The notes beneath the pieces were generated by a model that was not told the DNA's origin, ran no database searches, and saw nothing but the letters and a program-made list of their open reading frames with translations. Positions 33,537-43,369 of a stretch of 64,000 nucleotides of DNA are shown here, piece after piece. Positions within the stretch are counted from its first letter, which is position 1. Every line of letters starts with the position of its first letter. The position numbers and the translations under genes are program-made. The stretch comes from Burkholderia sp. BCC0506. Its GTDB lineage: Bacteria; Pseudomonadota; Gammaproteobacteria; Burkholderiales; Burkholderiaceae. The stretch is from the NCBI RefSeq assembly GCF_902833145.1, contig NZ_CADFEN010000014.1, forward strand, positions 124,001-188,000. The letters run 5' to 3'.

Positions 33537-33863
33537 ATGATCAAAGTCAGCGTCATGTACCCATACGCCGCAGGCGCGCGGTTCGACCATGTCTACTACC
33601 GCGAGAAGCATATGCCGATGGTGAAACAGCGGCTGGGCGCGGCATGTCTGTACTACACGGTCGACAAGGGCATTGCAGGCGGTGCGCCCGGCGCCGACCC
33701 TGTTTACGTCGCCAAGTGCGACTTCGTCTGTACTTCCGTCGAAGCTTTCCAGGCAGCCCGCGATCCGCACGCGCAGGAGATCATGGCCGACATCGCCAAT
33801 TACACGGATATCCAGCCCGTGCTGCAGATCAGCGAGGTGGTCGTGGAGCGTTCGGACGGCTGA
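33537..33863 (+). CDS. EthD-family protein
   Basis: A 108-residue dimeric alpha-beta barrel protein of the EthD type. The family segment VSVMYPYAAGARFDHVYYREKHMPMV contains the YxxxHMP-like pattern. EthD relatives take part in degradation or stress reactions, but this small stand-alone type has no known reaction. ATG 33537 follows an AGGAGA site. It is divergent from mutS, with a 297-bp upstream region in which no clear promoter is seen. Confidence 0.82.
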   Translation: MIKVSVMYPYAAGARFDHVYYREKHMPMVKQRLGAACLYYTVDKGIAGGAPGADPVYVAKCDFVCTSVEAFQAARDPHAQEIMADIANYTDIQPVLQISEVVVERSDG

Positions 33864-33995
33864 TCGACTCTGGGCAGCAGCAAGACCTCCCCGCGCCGTT
33901 ACTCGTCCGAACGCCTGTCTAGACGCGTTGCAACGAGCGGGCAGGGCGGTGGCGCCCAGATCACGCACCTTGGCGCCCCGGTCCCGCCCCCCGGA

Positions 33996-35618
33996 TCAGG
34001 ACGCGTGCCCCGACGTCAGACTCAGCGCCACCGCCTGCGCGACCTCGATGCCGTCGATCGCTGCCGAATAGATGCCGCCCGCATATCCGGCCCCTTCGCC
34101 GGCCGGATACAGGCCTTCGACGTTCACGCTCTGGTAGTCGTCCTTGCGTCGAATCCGGATCGGCGACGACGTACGCGTCTCCACGCCGGTGAGCACGGCA
34201 TCGTGCATCGCGAAGCCGGCGATCTTCTTGTCGATCTCGGGCAGCGCCTCGCGGATCGCTTCGATCACGTAGTCCGGCAGCGCGGTGCTGAGATCGGTCG
34301 GATTCACGCCAGGCTTGTACGACGGCTCCACCGAGCCCAGCGACGTCGACGGCCGGCCCGCGATGAAGTCGCCGACCAGCTGCCCCGGCGCGCGGTAGTC
34401 GCCGCCGCCGAGTTCGAACGCGCGCTCTTCCCATTTGCGCTGGAACGCGATGCCGGCGAGCGGGCCGCCCGGATAGTCGTCCGGCGTGATGCCGACGACG
34501 ATGCCCGCGTTCGCGTTGCGCTCGGCACGGGAATACTGGCTCATCCCGTTGGTGACCACGCGGCCAGGCTCCGACGTCGCGGCGACCACCGTGCCACCGG
34601 GGCACATGCAGAAGCTGTACACCGCACGGCCGTTGCTCGCGTGGTGGACCACCTTGTAGTCGGCCGCGCCGAGCTGCTTGTGGCCCGCGAACTTGCCGAA
34701 GCGGCTGCGATCGATCACGCCTTGCGGATGTTCGATCCGGAAACCCAGCGAGAACGGCTTGGCTTCGATATGGACGCCGCGGTCGTGCAACATCTGGAAC
34801 GTGTCGCGCGCGCTATGGCCCACGGCCAGCACCACGCGGTCGCACCGCAGCGTTTCCCCGTTCGACAGCTTGAGCGCGCGCACCTTGCCCTGGTCGATTT
34901 CGATGTCGTCGACGCGCGTTTCGAAACGCACTTCGCCACCGAGTTCGTGGATCGACGCGCGCATCTTTTCCACCATGCTGACGAGGCGGAACGTGCCGAT
35001 GTGCGGCCGGCTCAGATACAGGATGTCCTCGGGTGCGCCGGCCTTGACGAATTCGTCCAGCACCTTGCGGCCGTAGTGGTTCGGGTCCTTGATCTGGCTG
35101 TACAGCTTGCCGTCGGAAAACGTCCCCGCGCCGCCCTCGCCGAACTGCACGTTGGATTCGGGGTTGAGCACGCTCTTGCGCCACAGGCCGAAGGTGTCCT
35201 TGGTGCGCTCGCGCACGGCCTTGCCGCGCTCGAGGATGATGGGACGGAACCCCATCTGCGCGAGGATCAGCCCCGCGAACAGGCCGCACGGCCCCATGCC
35301 GATCACGACCGGGCGCAGGAAATCGGCGTGTTCGGGCGCCTTCGTGACGAAGTGGTACGTCATGTCGGGCGTCACGCCGCAATGCGGCTTGCCGGCGATG
35401 CGCTTGAGCGCGGCCGCTTCGTCCTTGACTTCGACATCGACGATATACGTGAGCTTGATGTCGGCGCGCTTGCGCGCGTCGTGTGCGCGGCGGAACACGG
35501 TGTAACGGAGCAGCCCGTCTGCCGCCACGCCGAGCTCCGCGAGGCGCGCGCGAATCGCGGCCTCGAGCGCGCTCTCGGGGTGATCGAGGGGGAGTTTAAT
35601 TTCGCTTAGCCGTAACAT
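33996..35618 (-). CDS. FAD-dependent dehydrogenase (COG2509-like)
   Basis: A 540-residue flavoprotein. An N-terminal domain of about 95 residues (LRLSEIKLPLDHPESALEAAI, FRRAHDARKRADIKLTYIV) precedes the dinucleotide-binding motif VVIGMGPCGLFAGLILAQMGF at about residue 105. Further FAD signatures are VVLAVGHSARDTFQML and the C-terminal LYPAGEGAGYAGGIYSAAIDGI. A cysteine pair is in YSFCMCPGG. Members are annotated only as uncharacterised FAD-dependent dehydrogenases; substrate unknown. The start ATG 35618 is the first before the conserved N-terminus. Confidence 0.85.
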   Translation of the reverse strand: MLRLSEIKLPLDHPESALEAAIRARLAELGVAADGLLRYTVFRRAHDARKRADIKLTYIVDVEVKDEAAALKRIAGKPHCGVTPDMTYHFVTKAPEHADFLRPVVIGMGPCGLFAGLILAQMGFRPIILERGKAVRERTKDTFGLWRKSVLNPESNVQFGEGGAGTFSDGKLYSQIKDPNHYGRKVLDEFVKAGAPEDILYLSRPHIGTFRLVSMVEKMRASIHELGGEVRFETRVDDIEIDQGKVRALKLSNGETLRCDRVVLAVGHSARDTFQMLHDRGVHIEAKPFSLGFRIEHPQGVIDRSRFGKFAGHKQLGAADYKVVHHASNGRAVYSFCMCPGGTVVAATSEPGRVVTNGMSQYSRAERNANAGIVVGITPDDYPGGPLAGIAFQRKWEERAFELGGGDYRAPGQLVGDFIAGRPSTSLGSVEPSYKPGVNPTDLSTALPDYVIEAIREALPEIDKKIAGFAMHDAVLTGVETRTSSPIRIRRKDDYQSVNVEGLYPAGEGAGYAGGIYSAAIDGIEVAQAVALSLTSGHAS

Positions 35619-35922
35619 GGGGACTCGGATGCGATTGCCACGGCGCCGTGGCGGTGTTGATACAGGCGGGGCCGGCACGCCGGCGGCGGCGTGGTTCGCC
35701 GCGCAGGCATGCCGGCCGCAAGCCGTTCGCTGTCGTCGCGGGAAGCGCGGTGCGTGCGGTGATACGCCGCCCGCACCGGCGATTCGGGCACCTTCAGGAT
35801 AGGCGCACGAAGCGACCCGTGTGCACGGAGGATTTTCCCGTGTTTCGGGCGATCGGCGCGCCATCGCGACGATGCCGCGCGCGGTTTGCGCGAAAGCCGC
35901 GCCACGCGGGCGCGGCCCGGCC
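35619..35922. other. Intergenic region with no recognised gene
   Basis: 304 bp between the FAD dehydrogenase start and the suhB stop (both minus strand). It is GC-rich. No good terminator for suhB is seen and no ORF with coding character; it presumably holds the dehydrogenase promoter. Confidence 0.5.
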
Positions 35923-36726
35923 TTACTCCGCTGCCGGATGCACGCGGCTGTAGCGGTTCAGGATCGGGATCATCTGCGCGTAGATCTTCGGGTTCGCGGC
36001 GACGATCTCGTGGCGATGCAGGAAATCGGCGTCGCCCGTGTAGTTGCCGACGAGGCCGCCGGCCTCGGTGATCAGCAGGCTGCCCGCCGCCATGTCCCAC
36101 ACGTTGATGCCTTGCTCGAAGAATGCGTCGAGGCGACCGGCCGCGACGTTCGCGAGATCGAGCGCCGCCGCGCCCGGGCGGCGCAGGCCCGTGCAGGCCT
36201 GCGTCATTTCGGTGAAGAGGCGCGCGTACGCGTCGAGGCCGTCCTTCTCGCGGAACGGGAAGCCGGTGCCGACCAGCGCGTCCGACAGGCGGTCGCGGCG
36301 GCCGACGCGGATGCGGCGGTCGTTCAGGTACGCGCCGCGGCCGCGGGTGGCCGTGAACAGGTCGTTCTTGTTCGGATCGTAGACGACGGCCTGCGTGACG
36401 ACGCCCTTGTGCTCGAGCGCGATCGACACGCAGTAGTACGGGAAGCCGTGGATGAAGTTGGTCGTGCCGTCGAGCGGATCGATGATCCACTTGAATTCGG
36501 ATTCGTTCTCGGATTCGCCCGATTCCTCCGCGAGGATCGCGTGGTCGGGGTAGGCGGTCTTCAGCGTCTCGATGATCGCGTCTTCGGCGGCCTTGTCCAC
36601 TTCGGTGACGAAGTCGTTCTGCTGCTTCTTGCGAATCTCGATCAGGTCGAGATCGAGGGACGCGCGATTGATGATCTGTCCGGCGCGGCGCGCAGCCTTG
36701 ACAGCAATGTTGAGCATGGGATGCAT
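35923..36726 (-). CDS. suhB: Inositol-1-monophosphatase SuhB
   Basis: Magnesium-dependent, lithium-sensitive phosphatase; SuhB in E. coli also supports rRNA antitermination and ribosome assembly. The 267-residue protein has the metal motifs ILAEESGE at about 65, [12 protein letters not shown] at about 82-93 and the C-terminal [15 protein letters not shown] at about 212-226. ATG 36726 ([17 protein letters not shown]) is chosen; ATG 36717 is an alternative. It is divergent from trmJ. Confidence 0.95.
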   Translation of the reverse strand: MHPMLNIAVKAARRAGQIINRASLDLDLIEIRKKQQNDFVTEVDKAAEDAIIETLKTAYPDHAILAEESGESENESEFKWIIDPLDGTTNFIHGFPYYCVSIALEHKGVVTQAVVYDPNKNDLFTATRGRGAYLNDRRIRVGRRDRLSDALVGTGFPFREKDGLDAYARLFTEMTQACTGLRRPGAAALDLANVAAGRLDAFFEQGINVWDMAAGSLLITEAGGLVGNYTGDADFLHRHEIVAANPKIYAQMIPILNRYSRVHPAAE

Positions 36727-37007
36727 GAGCCTGGATCCTGTAGCCGGCGGCACGGGCCGCCACGAAGTGGGACAACCGCCCGGAACGGCGCAAGCGTGCC
36801 GGGGCGAGTGAGACGCGAATTGACAAAGAGCGGGGTACGACCCGCGCTGCGCCGAGCGCAACGCGTAAAGGCATGATTTTACCCGATTTTTGGTGGTTTC
36901 AGGCGATCGAAATGCGGGGAAACCCCCACTGGCCGTCCGGACGAGTGGGTTTGCGGGAGCGATGGCGATACCATACGGCCATTCTTGATGAACCGAGCCG
37001 TATCGCA

Positions 37008-37832
37008 GTGGAAACCCCGCAGAACACCGCCGCGCCGTCCGAGACGGGCGCGGTTTCGTCCCCGCCGCCGTCCGGCGGCTTCACGTCCACCCGCTTCGTG
37101 CTCGTCGAGCCGAGCCATCCCGGCAACGTCGGGGCCGCCGCCCGCGCGCTGAAAACGATGGGCTTCTCGCGTCTCGTGCTGGTCGCGCCGCGCGTGCCGC
37201 ACGTGCAGAGCGACCCGGAGGCGATCGCGATGGCGAGCGGCGCGGACGACGTCCTCGCGTGCGCGCATGTCGTGCCGACGCTCGGCGAAGCGCTGTCCGG
37301 CGTTCACTGGTCGATCGCGCTGACCGCGCGCACGCGCGAATACGGGCCGCCGCGCCTCGCGCCGCGCGCGGCCGCCACGCAGGCGAGCGCGCAGGTCGGC
37401 ACGGGGGACATCGCGCTCGTGTTCGGCAACGAGCGCACCGGGCTCGCGAACGAGCATGTCGAGCAATGCAGCGCGCTCGCGCACATTCCGGCCAACCCGG
37501 CCTACAGTTCGCTGAATCTCGCGCAGGCCGTGCAGGTGCTCGCATACGAATTGCGCGTCGCGTTTCTCGATCAGGCGAGCGAGCCGTCGGCGCAGCCGCA
37601 GGCCGAGGCCGGCACGCTCGCGCAGAGCGACGAGATCGAGCGGATGTACGTGCACCTCGAGAACGCATTGATCGCGCTCGACTTCCTCGATCCGCGCAAT
37701 CCGAAGAAGCTGATGCCGCGGCTGCGGCGCCTGTTCGCGCGCACCGGCCTCGAGCGTGAGGAGGTCAACATCCTGCGCGGCGTCGCGAAGCACATCCTGT
37801 TGAAGTCGGGCAAGCCGGGCGGCGACGCGTAA
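37008..37832 (+). CDS. trmJ: tRNA (cytidine/uridine-2'-O-)-methyltransferase TrmJ
   Basis: SPOUT-class methyltransferase that modifies position 32 of several tRNAs. The knotted-fold motifs are visible: [20 protein letters not shown] near residue 30, VFGNERTGL near residue 140 and [19 protein letters not shown] near 165. A helical C-terminal dimerisation extension (residues 205-270) follows. The start is uncertain: GTG 37008 ([11 protein letters not shown]) gives 274 residues, while an ATG at 36912 would add 32 poorly conserved residues. Divergent from suhB, the same pairing as in gammaproteobacteria. Confidence 0.9.
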   Translation: METPQNTAAPSETGAVSSPPPSGGFTSTRFVLVEPSHPGNVGAAARALKTMGFSRLVLVAPRVPHVQSDPEAIAMASGADDVLACAHVVPTLGEALSGVHWSIALTARTREYGPPRLAPRAAATQASAQVGTGDIALVFGNERTGLANEHVEQCSALAHIPANPAYSSLNLAQAVQVLAYELRVAFLDQASEPSAQPQAEAGTLAQSDEIERMYVHLENALIALDFLDPRNPKKLMPRLRRLFARTGLEREEVNILRGVAKHILLKSGKPGGDA

Positions 37833-38134
37833 GCAGCCGGCGCTCTGGGCGCGGGAGTTCGGCGGATGCGGCGAATGCGGCGGGTGGCCGGGCGGGCCAT
37901 GCGTCGACCAACCGGCAGCGTCGAGCCTCCGTTTCTCACGACCACCCGTTCCCGGAAACCTCGCCACGGCAAGCGTCCCGGCCGAATACCCGCGCCGGCG
38001 GCGGGGTGAACGCGCGGCCGCGTGCGGCCGCGCACGACTGGCCCTACAATCGCCGGACGTCATAAGCAAATGACCCGGCGCGATAACGGCCGGCATTGCC
38101 GGCGATGCGCGCCGGCCCTTTCCCAGACCACATC
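37833..38134. other. Intergenic region upstream of cysE
   Basis: 302 bp between trmJ and cysE. It contains two adjacent GCGGCCGC palindromes (38014-38031) and a TACAAT -10-like box at 38045-38050 without a clear -35. No coding sequence is supported. Confidence 0.5.
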
Positions 38135-38908
38135 ATGTTCACGAGACTGCGCGAAGACGTTGCCACGATTCGCGAGCGGGATCCCGCCGCTCGCAGTGCG
38201 TGGGAAGTGCTGACCTGTTATCCGGGGCTGCATGCGCTCGTGCTGCACCGTTTCGCGCACGCATGCTGGCGCGCGAAACGCTACTGGCTCGCACGGTTCG
38301 TATCGCAGGCCGGCCGGTTCCTGACCGGGATCGAGATTCACCCCGGTGCGACGATCGGCCGGCGCGTGTTCATCGATCACGGCATGGGCGTCGTGATCGG
38401 CGAGACGGCGATCATCGGCGACGACTGCACGATCTATCAGGGCGTGACGCTGGGCGGCACGTCGCTCACGCGCGGCGCGAAGCGCCATCCGACGCTCGAG
38501 GCCGGCGTGATCGTCGGCGCCGGCGCGAAGGTGCTCGGCGGCTTCACGGTCGGTGCGGGCGCGAAGATCGGCTCGAACGCGGTGGTCGTCAAGCCGGTGC
38601 CGGCCGGCGGCACGGCGGTCGGCAATCCGGCGCGCATCGTGATGCCGGCGCAGCCGAAGCCGCAACCCGAGCGCGCGGCATTCTGCGCGTACGGGATCAC
38701 GCCGAATGCCGACGATCCGATGTCGCTCGCGATTCACGGGCTGATCGATCACGCGGCGAAGGAAAGCCGCCGCGTCGACGAGATCGTCGCGGCGCTCGAG
38801 CGGCTCGGCACGCATCTGGAAACGCTGCAGGGCGCCGACGCGGCGCGCCTCGACCTGCGCAGGCTGTCCGCGGTGCTGGAAGGCAAGACGGTCGAGCGCC
38901 AGCTGTAA
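38135..38908 (+). CDS. cysE: Serine O-acetyltransferase
   Basis: Makes O-acetylserine, the carbon skeleton for cysteine synthesis. The 257-residue protein has a short N-terminal helical part ([20 protein letters not shown]), then the left-handed beta-helix with [26 protein letters not shown]-type repeats containing the catalytic His-Asp. The usual C-terminal tail is extended by about 85 residues after the hexapeptide domain (from [20 protein letters not shown]). This short-N/long-C form differs from E. coli CysE. ATG 38135 is chosen because the family begins there. Confidence 0.92.
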   Translation: MFTRLREDVATIRERDPAARSAWEVLTCYPGLHALVLHRFAHACWRAKRYWLARFVSQAGRFLTGIEIHPGATIGRRVFIDHGMGVVIGETAIIGDDCTIYQGVTLGGTSLTRGAKRHPTLEAGVIVGAGAKVLGGFTVGAGAKIGSNAVVVKPVPAGGTAVGNPARIVMPAQPKPQPERAAFCAYGITPNADDPMSLAIHGLIDHAAKESRRVDEIVAALERLGTHLETLQGADAARLDLRRLSAVLEGKTVERQL

Positions 38909-38947
38909 CGAACGCGATGGGGCCGACGGCGTCCGGTCGGCGCGGCG

Positions 38948-39748
38948 TCAGTCGAGCGGCATCGCGTGGATGCCTTCCGCGTCGACGCGCAGGTAGCCGC
39001 CGCGCGGCGTGCCGTGATCGAGATCCCAGTCGGGCAGCACCCAGCGGATCCCGCCCGGTTCCGCGTGGCGCGCGGGCCGGTGCGTGTGGCCGTGAATGAT
39101 CACGCTCGCGCGGCTTTTCCGGAACAGCGCGGCCACGCCTTCGCGCGTGACGTCGTAGATGCCCGAGGCGGGGCGCATGCGGCCCGCTTCGCTGTTCGAG
39201 CGCATGCGCTGCGCGAGCGCGCGGCGCCAGCGGAACGGCCACGCGAGAAACAGCCATTGCGCGACGCGGTTGCGCGCGAAGCGACGGAACATCTGGTAGC
39301 CGCGGTCGGCCGTGCATAGCGCGTCGCCGTGCGCGAGCACGATGCGCTGGCCGAACGCCACGATCAGCGAAGGGTCGGGCAGCAGCATCGCGCCGGCAGC
39401 CTTCATGAAGCGGCGCCCCAGCAGGAAATCGCGGTTGCCGTGCATCACGTAGAGCGCGATGCCGCGCTCCGAGAACGTGTGCATCAGCGCAGCCATGCGT
39501 GCGGCGAACGGATCGTCGTCGAGGATATCGTCGCCGATCCAGTATTCGAACAGGTCGCCGAGAATGAACACCGAATCGGCGCTGTCGGCGGTGTATTTCA
39601 CGAAATGCTCGAACGCAGCGACCGTCTTCGGAATCGCCTCGCTCAGGTGCAGATCGGAGAGAAACAGGAACGGGCGTGCGGCTTGCGCGTACTCGCGCTC
39701 GCCCGGCACGCCCGCGGAGACGCTTCGCGGCGGACTCTCCTGCAACAT
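38948..39748 (-). CDS. lpxH: UDP-2,3-diacylglucosamine diphosphatase LpxH
   Basis: Peripheral membrane enzyme that cleaves UDP-2,3-diacylglucosamine to lipid X in lipid A synthesis. The calcineurin-like metal motifs are complete: SDLHLSE at about residues 31-37, GDLFEYWIGDD at about 63-73, HGNRDFLLG at about 103, LAHGDALC at about 138 and HGHTHRPARH at about 220. The first 25 residues are an extension not needed for the fold. It is convergent with cysE and 27 bp downstream of ppiB on the same strand. Confidence 0.95.
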   Translation of the reverse strand: MLQESPPRSVSAGVPGEREYAQAARPFLFLSDLHLSEAIPKTVAAFEHFVKYTADSADSVFILGDLFEYWIGDDILDDDPFAARMAALMHTFSERGIALYVMHGNRDFLLGRRFMKAAGAMLLPDPSLIVAFGQRIVLAHGDALCTADRGYQMFRRFARNRVAQWLFLAWPFRWRRALAQRMRSNSEAGRMRPASGIYDVTREGVAALFRKSRASVIIHGHTHRPARHAEPGGIRWVLPDWDLDHGTPRGGYLRVDAEGIHAMPLD

Positions 39749-39775
39749 CGAAGTGCCTCCGTAACGGCTGGTGCG

Positions 39776-40267
39776 TCAGACCACCACGGCCTTTTCGATC
39801 ACGACGTCGTCGGTCGGCACGTCCTGGTGGAAACCGGCGTTGCCCGTCTTGACGCCCTTGATCTTGTCGACCACGTCCTGGCCTTCGACGACCTTGCCGA
39901 ACACCGCGTAGCCCCAGCCCTGCGGCGTCGGCGACGAGTGATTCAGGAAGTCGTTGTCGTTCACGTTGATGAAGAACTGGGCGGTCGCCGAGTGCGGATC
40001 GTTCGTGCGCGCCATCGCGATCGTGTAGTTGTCGTTCTTCAGGCCGTTGTTCGCTTCGTTGTCGATCGGCGCATCGGTCGGCTTCTGCTTCAGGCCCGGC
40101 TCGAAGCCGCCGCCCTGGATCATGAAGCCGTTGATCACGCGGTGGAACACGGTGCCGTCGTAATGGCCCTTCTTCACGTAGTTCAGGAAGTTCTCGACCG
40201 TCTTCGGTGCCTTCGCGGCGTCGAGTTCGAGCTTGATCACGCCGTGGTTCGTATGCAGTTCAACCAT
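39776..40267 (-). CDS. ppiB: Cytoplasmic cyclophilin-type peptidyl-prolyl isomerase
   Basis: Accelerates proline isomerisation during protein folding. The 163-residue protein has no signal peptide and shows the cyclophilin core: [20 protein letters not shown] with the catalytic arginine, [22 protein letters not shown] and [18 protein letters not shown]. It lies 88 bp after a periplasmic paralogue and 27 bp before lpxH. The three minus-strand genes plus the TPR gene form a probable operon. Confidence 0.95.
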   Translation of the reverse strand: MVELHTNHGVIKLELDAAKAPKTVENFLNYVKKGHYDGTVFHRVINGFMIQGGGFEPGLKQKPTDAPIDNEANNGLKNDNYTIAMARTNDPHSATAQFFINVNDNDFLNHSSPTPQGWGYAVFGKVVEGQDVVDKIKGVKTGNAGFHQDVPTDDVVIEKAVVV

Positions 40268-40355
40268 GATGAATTCCTTCGGTGAGGCGGTTTAAATGGC
40301 ACGCGGCCGGTCGTGCGACGCGGCCGCGTGAGGCGCCGGACGTGCCGGCAGGTGC

Positions 40356-40931
40356 TTACTTCGAGACGATGCTCGCCGATTCGATCACGACCGGTTGCGC
40401 CGGTACGTCCTGCATCGGGCCGCGCGAGGTCGTCGCCACGCCTTCGATCTTCTTCACGACATCGAGGCCCGACACGACCTTGCCGAACACCGCATAGCCG
40501 TTGCCGTCCGGGTTCGGGTAGTCGAGGCCGCTGTTGTCGACCGTATTGATGAAGAACTGCGCGGTGGCCGAATTCGGGTCGCTCGTGCGCGCCATCGCGA
40601 TCGTGCCCGTCAGGTTCTTCAGACCATTGCGGCTCTCCAGCGGGATCGGCGCGCGGGTCGGCTTTTCCTCGAAGTTGGTCTTGTAGCCGCCGCCCTGGAT
40701 CATGAAGCCCTTGATCACGCGATGGAAGATCGTGCCGTTGTACTGGCCGGCCTTCACGTAATCGAGGAAGTTGGCGACGGATTTCGGCGCCTTCTCCGGA
40801 TAGAGCTCGACGCGGATGTCGCCCTGCGAGGTCTTCAGCTGCACGACGGGGTGCGCGGTGGCCGTTTGCGCGAACGCGGGCGCGGTCGCGAGAAGGGCGG
40901 CGCCGCCAAGCGCCAGCAACAGACGTTTCAT
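40356..40931 (-). CDS. ppiA: Periplasmic cyclophilin-type peptidyl-prolyl isomerase
   Basis: A 191-residue paralogue of PpiB with an added signal peptide (LLLALGGAALLATAPAFAQT, cleavage after AFA at about residue 21), so it acts in the periplasm. The core has [36 protein letters not shown] and [20 protein letters not shown]. The clear similarity to the next gene and the shared strand point to gene duplication followed by relocation to a second compartment. Confidence 0.94.
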   Translation of the reverse strand: MKRLLLALGGAALLATAPAFAQTATAHPVVQLKTSQGDIRVELYPEKAPKSVANFLDYVKAGQYNGTIFHRVIKGFMIQGGGYKTNFEEKPTRAPIPLESRNGLKNLTGTIAMARTSDPNSATAQFFINTVDNSGLDYPNPDGNGYAVFGKVVSGLDVVKKIEGVATTSRGPMQDVPAQPVVIESASIVSK

Positions 40932-40971
40932 TGCGATCCTCAGGTTGGGAGGGAAAGGAAGGCCGCGCCGC

Positions 40972-41694
40972 TTATTGCGACGGCGCGACGTACGGCGCCG
41001 CCAGTGCGCCCGACGGACCGCTGAACTGGAACGTCGGCGACATCGGCAGCGTGGTGGTGCTCACGTTCGCGGCGGCGCGGTCGGTGTAGTCGCGCGTGGT
41101 GGGCGTCGTCGCGCGGGCGTTCGGCGCGGCTTTCGACGGCGACACGATCTTCTGGAGATCGGCGAGGCGCTGCGCGGTCGCACCGCTCGTGCGGCCGAGC
41201 GATTGCGCGCGCTTGTACGATTCGGCCGCGAGCCGCAGGTAGAGATCGCCGAGGTTCTCGTACGCGAGCGAGTAGCCCGGGTTCGATTGCGTCGCGGTGA
41301 CGAGCGCGGTGCGGGCCTCGTCGTAGCGGCCGTGCTTCGCGTAGAGCGCCGCCAGGTTGTTGTACGGCTCGGGCAGTTCGGGGTACGCCTGCGTGATCGC
41401 GACGAACTGCTGGATCGCGTCGTCGTCGCGGTTCAGGCGGGCCAGCACGGTGCCGCGCTTGAACTGCGCCTGCACGTCGTGCGGGTTCGACGCGATGCGC
41501 GCGTCGAGCTGCGCGAGCGCCTGCTTCCACTGCTTGCCGGCGATCGACGCGTCGATTTCGGGCGTGCCGTCGGCGACCGCCGGGGCCTTCTGCGCATGCG
41601 CCGCGGGCGCCGCGAAAAGCGTCAGCGCGACGCCCATGACGGTGGTCGCAACGAGGGTCGCAGCGCTCGGCGCGCGGCCGCGATGAGGTTTCAT
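40972..41694 (-). CDS. Exported TPR-repeat protein
   Basis: A 240-residue protein with signal peptide (ATTVMGVALTLFAAPAAHAQ) and about three tetratricopeptide repeats between residues 45 and 160 (KQALAQLDARIASNPHDVQAQFKRG, DDAIQQFVAITQAYPELPEPY, DEARTALVTATQSNPGYSLAY are the repeat cores, listed in pieces). The C-terminal 70 residues are low complexity. It probably scaffolds protein contacts in the periplasm. ATG 41694 is chosen over an upstream ATG. It is first in the probable TPR-ppiA-ppiB-lpxH operon and divergent from cysS. Confidence 0.8.
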   Translation of the reverse strand: MKPHRGRAPSAATLVATTVMGVALTLFAAPAAHAQKAPAVADGTPEIDASIAGKQWKQALAQLDARIASNPHDVQAQFKRGTVLARLNRDDDAIQQFVAITQAYPELPEPYNNLAALYAKHGRYDEARTALVTATQSNPGYSLAYENLGDLYLRLAAESYKRAQSLGRTSGATAQRLADLQKIVSPSKAAPNARATTPTTRDYTDRAAANVSTTTLPMSPTFQFSGPSGALAAPYVAPSQ

Positions 41695-41718
41695 AGGCGT
41701 AAATCGGAATGTTATACT
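41690..41718 (+). promoter_or_regulatory. Candidate cysS promoter, overlapping the divergent TPR-gene start
   Basis: TTCATA and TATACT with a 17-bp spacer on the plus strand. The same bases read TATAAC on the minus strand and could serve the TPR gene. A leader of about 200 bases to cysS would follow, including an inverted repeat GTCTGC / GCAGAC near 41740-41765. Confidence 0.4.
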
Positions 41719-41928
41719 CCGAGCCATTCTAACAAAACGTCTGCGCGTTCCGGCGAGCGGCAGACAGTCTTTCTTAGCCTCTCGTGGCCGTCACCGCTGT
41801 GCTTGCAGCCTGACCGCCCCATGTGATATCGAGGACGCGCGGCCTGGCGCCGCAGCAGATGGTCCGTCCGTTTCACATGCTGGGCGAGCTTCGCCAGGGC
41901 GGTTTCCTTCGGCTCACGGTTCATCTCT

Positions 41929-43326
41929 ATGGAATCACTGCGCATCTACAACACGCTCGCGCGTGACAAGCAAGTTTTCGTGCCGCGCCAGCCCGGCGAA
42001 GTGCGGATGTACGTATGCGGGATCACCGTCTACGACTATTGTCACGTGGGCCACGCGCGCATGCTGGTCGTGTTCGACCTCGTCCAGCGCTGGCTGCGTG
42101 CGATCGGCTATCGGGTCACGTACGTGCGCAACATCACCGACATCGACGACAAGATCATCCGTCGCGCGGTCGAGAACGGCGAGACGATCAAGTCGCTGAC
42201 CGACCGCTTCATCGGCGCGATGCACGAGGACGAAAGCGCGCTCGGCATCCAGCGGCCCGACATCGAGCCGCGCGCGACGCAGTTCATCCCGCAGATGCTC
42301 GGCATGATCGAGACGCTCGAGACGAACGGCTACGCGTACCAGGCGAGCGACGGCGACGTCAATTACTCGGTGCGCAAGTTCACGAACTACGGGAAGCTGT
42401 CGGGCAAGTCGCTCGACGATCTGCGCGCGGGCGAGCGCGTCGCCGCGAACGACGCGAAGGAAGATCCGCTCGATTTCGTGCTGTGGAAGCGTGCGAAACC
42501 GGAAGATCCGGAAGGCGCGTCGTGGGCGTCGAAGTACGGGATGGGCCGCCCGGGCTGGCACATCGAGTGCTCGGCGATGGGCTGCTCGCTGCTCGGCAAT
42601 CATTTCGACATCCACGGCGGCGGGCAGGATCTGCAATTCCCGCACCACGAGAACGAGATCGCGCAGAGCGAAGGCGCGACCGGCGAGACGTTCGTCAACT
42701 ACTGGATGCACAACGGCTTCGTGCAGGTCGACAACGAGAAGATGTCGAAATCGCTCGGCAACTTCTTCACGATCCGCGAAGTGCTCGAGCGTTACGACCC
42801 GGAAGTCGTGCGCTTCTTCATCGTGCGCACGCACTACCGTTCGCCGCTCAATTACAGCGACGTGCATCTGGACGATGCGCGCGCGTCCCTCACGCGTCTG
42901 TACACCGCGCTGAAGGATGTCGAGCCCGACACGCTCGCGCTCGACTGGAACGAGCCGCACGCGCAGCGTTTCGCGGCCGCGATGAACGACGATTTCAACA
43001 CGCCGGTCGCGGTGGCGACGCTGTTCGAGCTGGCGGGTGAAGTCAACCGCACGCGCGACCCGTCGCTCGCACGGCAACTGAAACAGCTGGCGGGCCTGCT
43101 CGGCCTGCTGGGCCGCGAACCGCGCGCGTTCCTGCAGCAGGCGTCCGGCGCCGCGCAGGCGGGCGGGCTCGCGGCCGACGAGATCGAAGCGAAGATCGCC
43201 GCGCGCGTCGCGGCGAAACAAGCGAAGGACTATGCCGAAGCGGACCGGATCCGGGCGGAATTGCTCGAAGCCGGCATCGCACTTGAAGACAAACCGGGCG
43301 GATCGACCGAATGGCGTCGCGTATGA
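41929..43326 (+). CDS. cysS: Cysteinyl-tRNA synthetase
   Basis: Class I synthetase charging tRNA-Cys. The 465-residue protein has the zinc-binding and HIGH-type region ([19 protein letters not shown], about residues 28-46), the internal zinc ligands ([30 protein letters not shown]) and KMSKS in [12 protein letters not shown] at about 270. The C-terminal anticodon-binding region is complete. Length matches the family. Confidence 0.98.
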   Translation: MESLRIYNTLARDKQVFVPRQPGEVRMYVCGITVYDYCHVGHARMLVVFDLVQRWLRAIGYRVTYVRNITDIDDKIIRRAVENGETIKSLTDRFIGAMHEDESALGIQRPDIEPRATQFIPQMLGMIETLETNGYAYQASDGDVNYSVRKFTNYGKLSGKSLDDLRAGERVAANDAKEDPLDFVLWKRAKPEDPEGASWASKYGMGRPGWHIECSAMGCSLLGNHFDIHGGGQDLQFPHHENEIAQSEGATGETFVNYWMHNGFVQVDNEKMSKSLGNFFTIREVLERYDPEVVRFFIVRTHYRSPLNYSDVHLDDARASLTRLYTALKDVEPDTLALDWNEPHAQRFAAAMNDDFNTPVAVATLFELAGEVNRTRDPSLARQLKQLAGLLGLLGREPRAFLQQASGAAQAGGLAADEIEAKIAARVAAKQAKDYAEADRIRAELLEAGIALEDKPGGSTEWRRV

Positions 43327-43369
43327 GCGCGGTGCGTTCCACTGACCGATCCGTCAGGTAGGAGGCAAG

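Noticed and set aside
38014-38031. Two adjacent GCGGCCGC palindromes upstream of cysE as a regulatory element
   Set aside because: Common by chance at this base composition, and no spacing or conservation argument can be made from one sequence.
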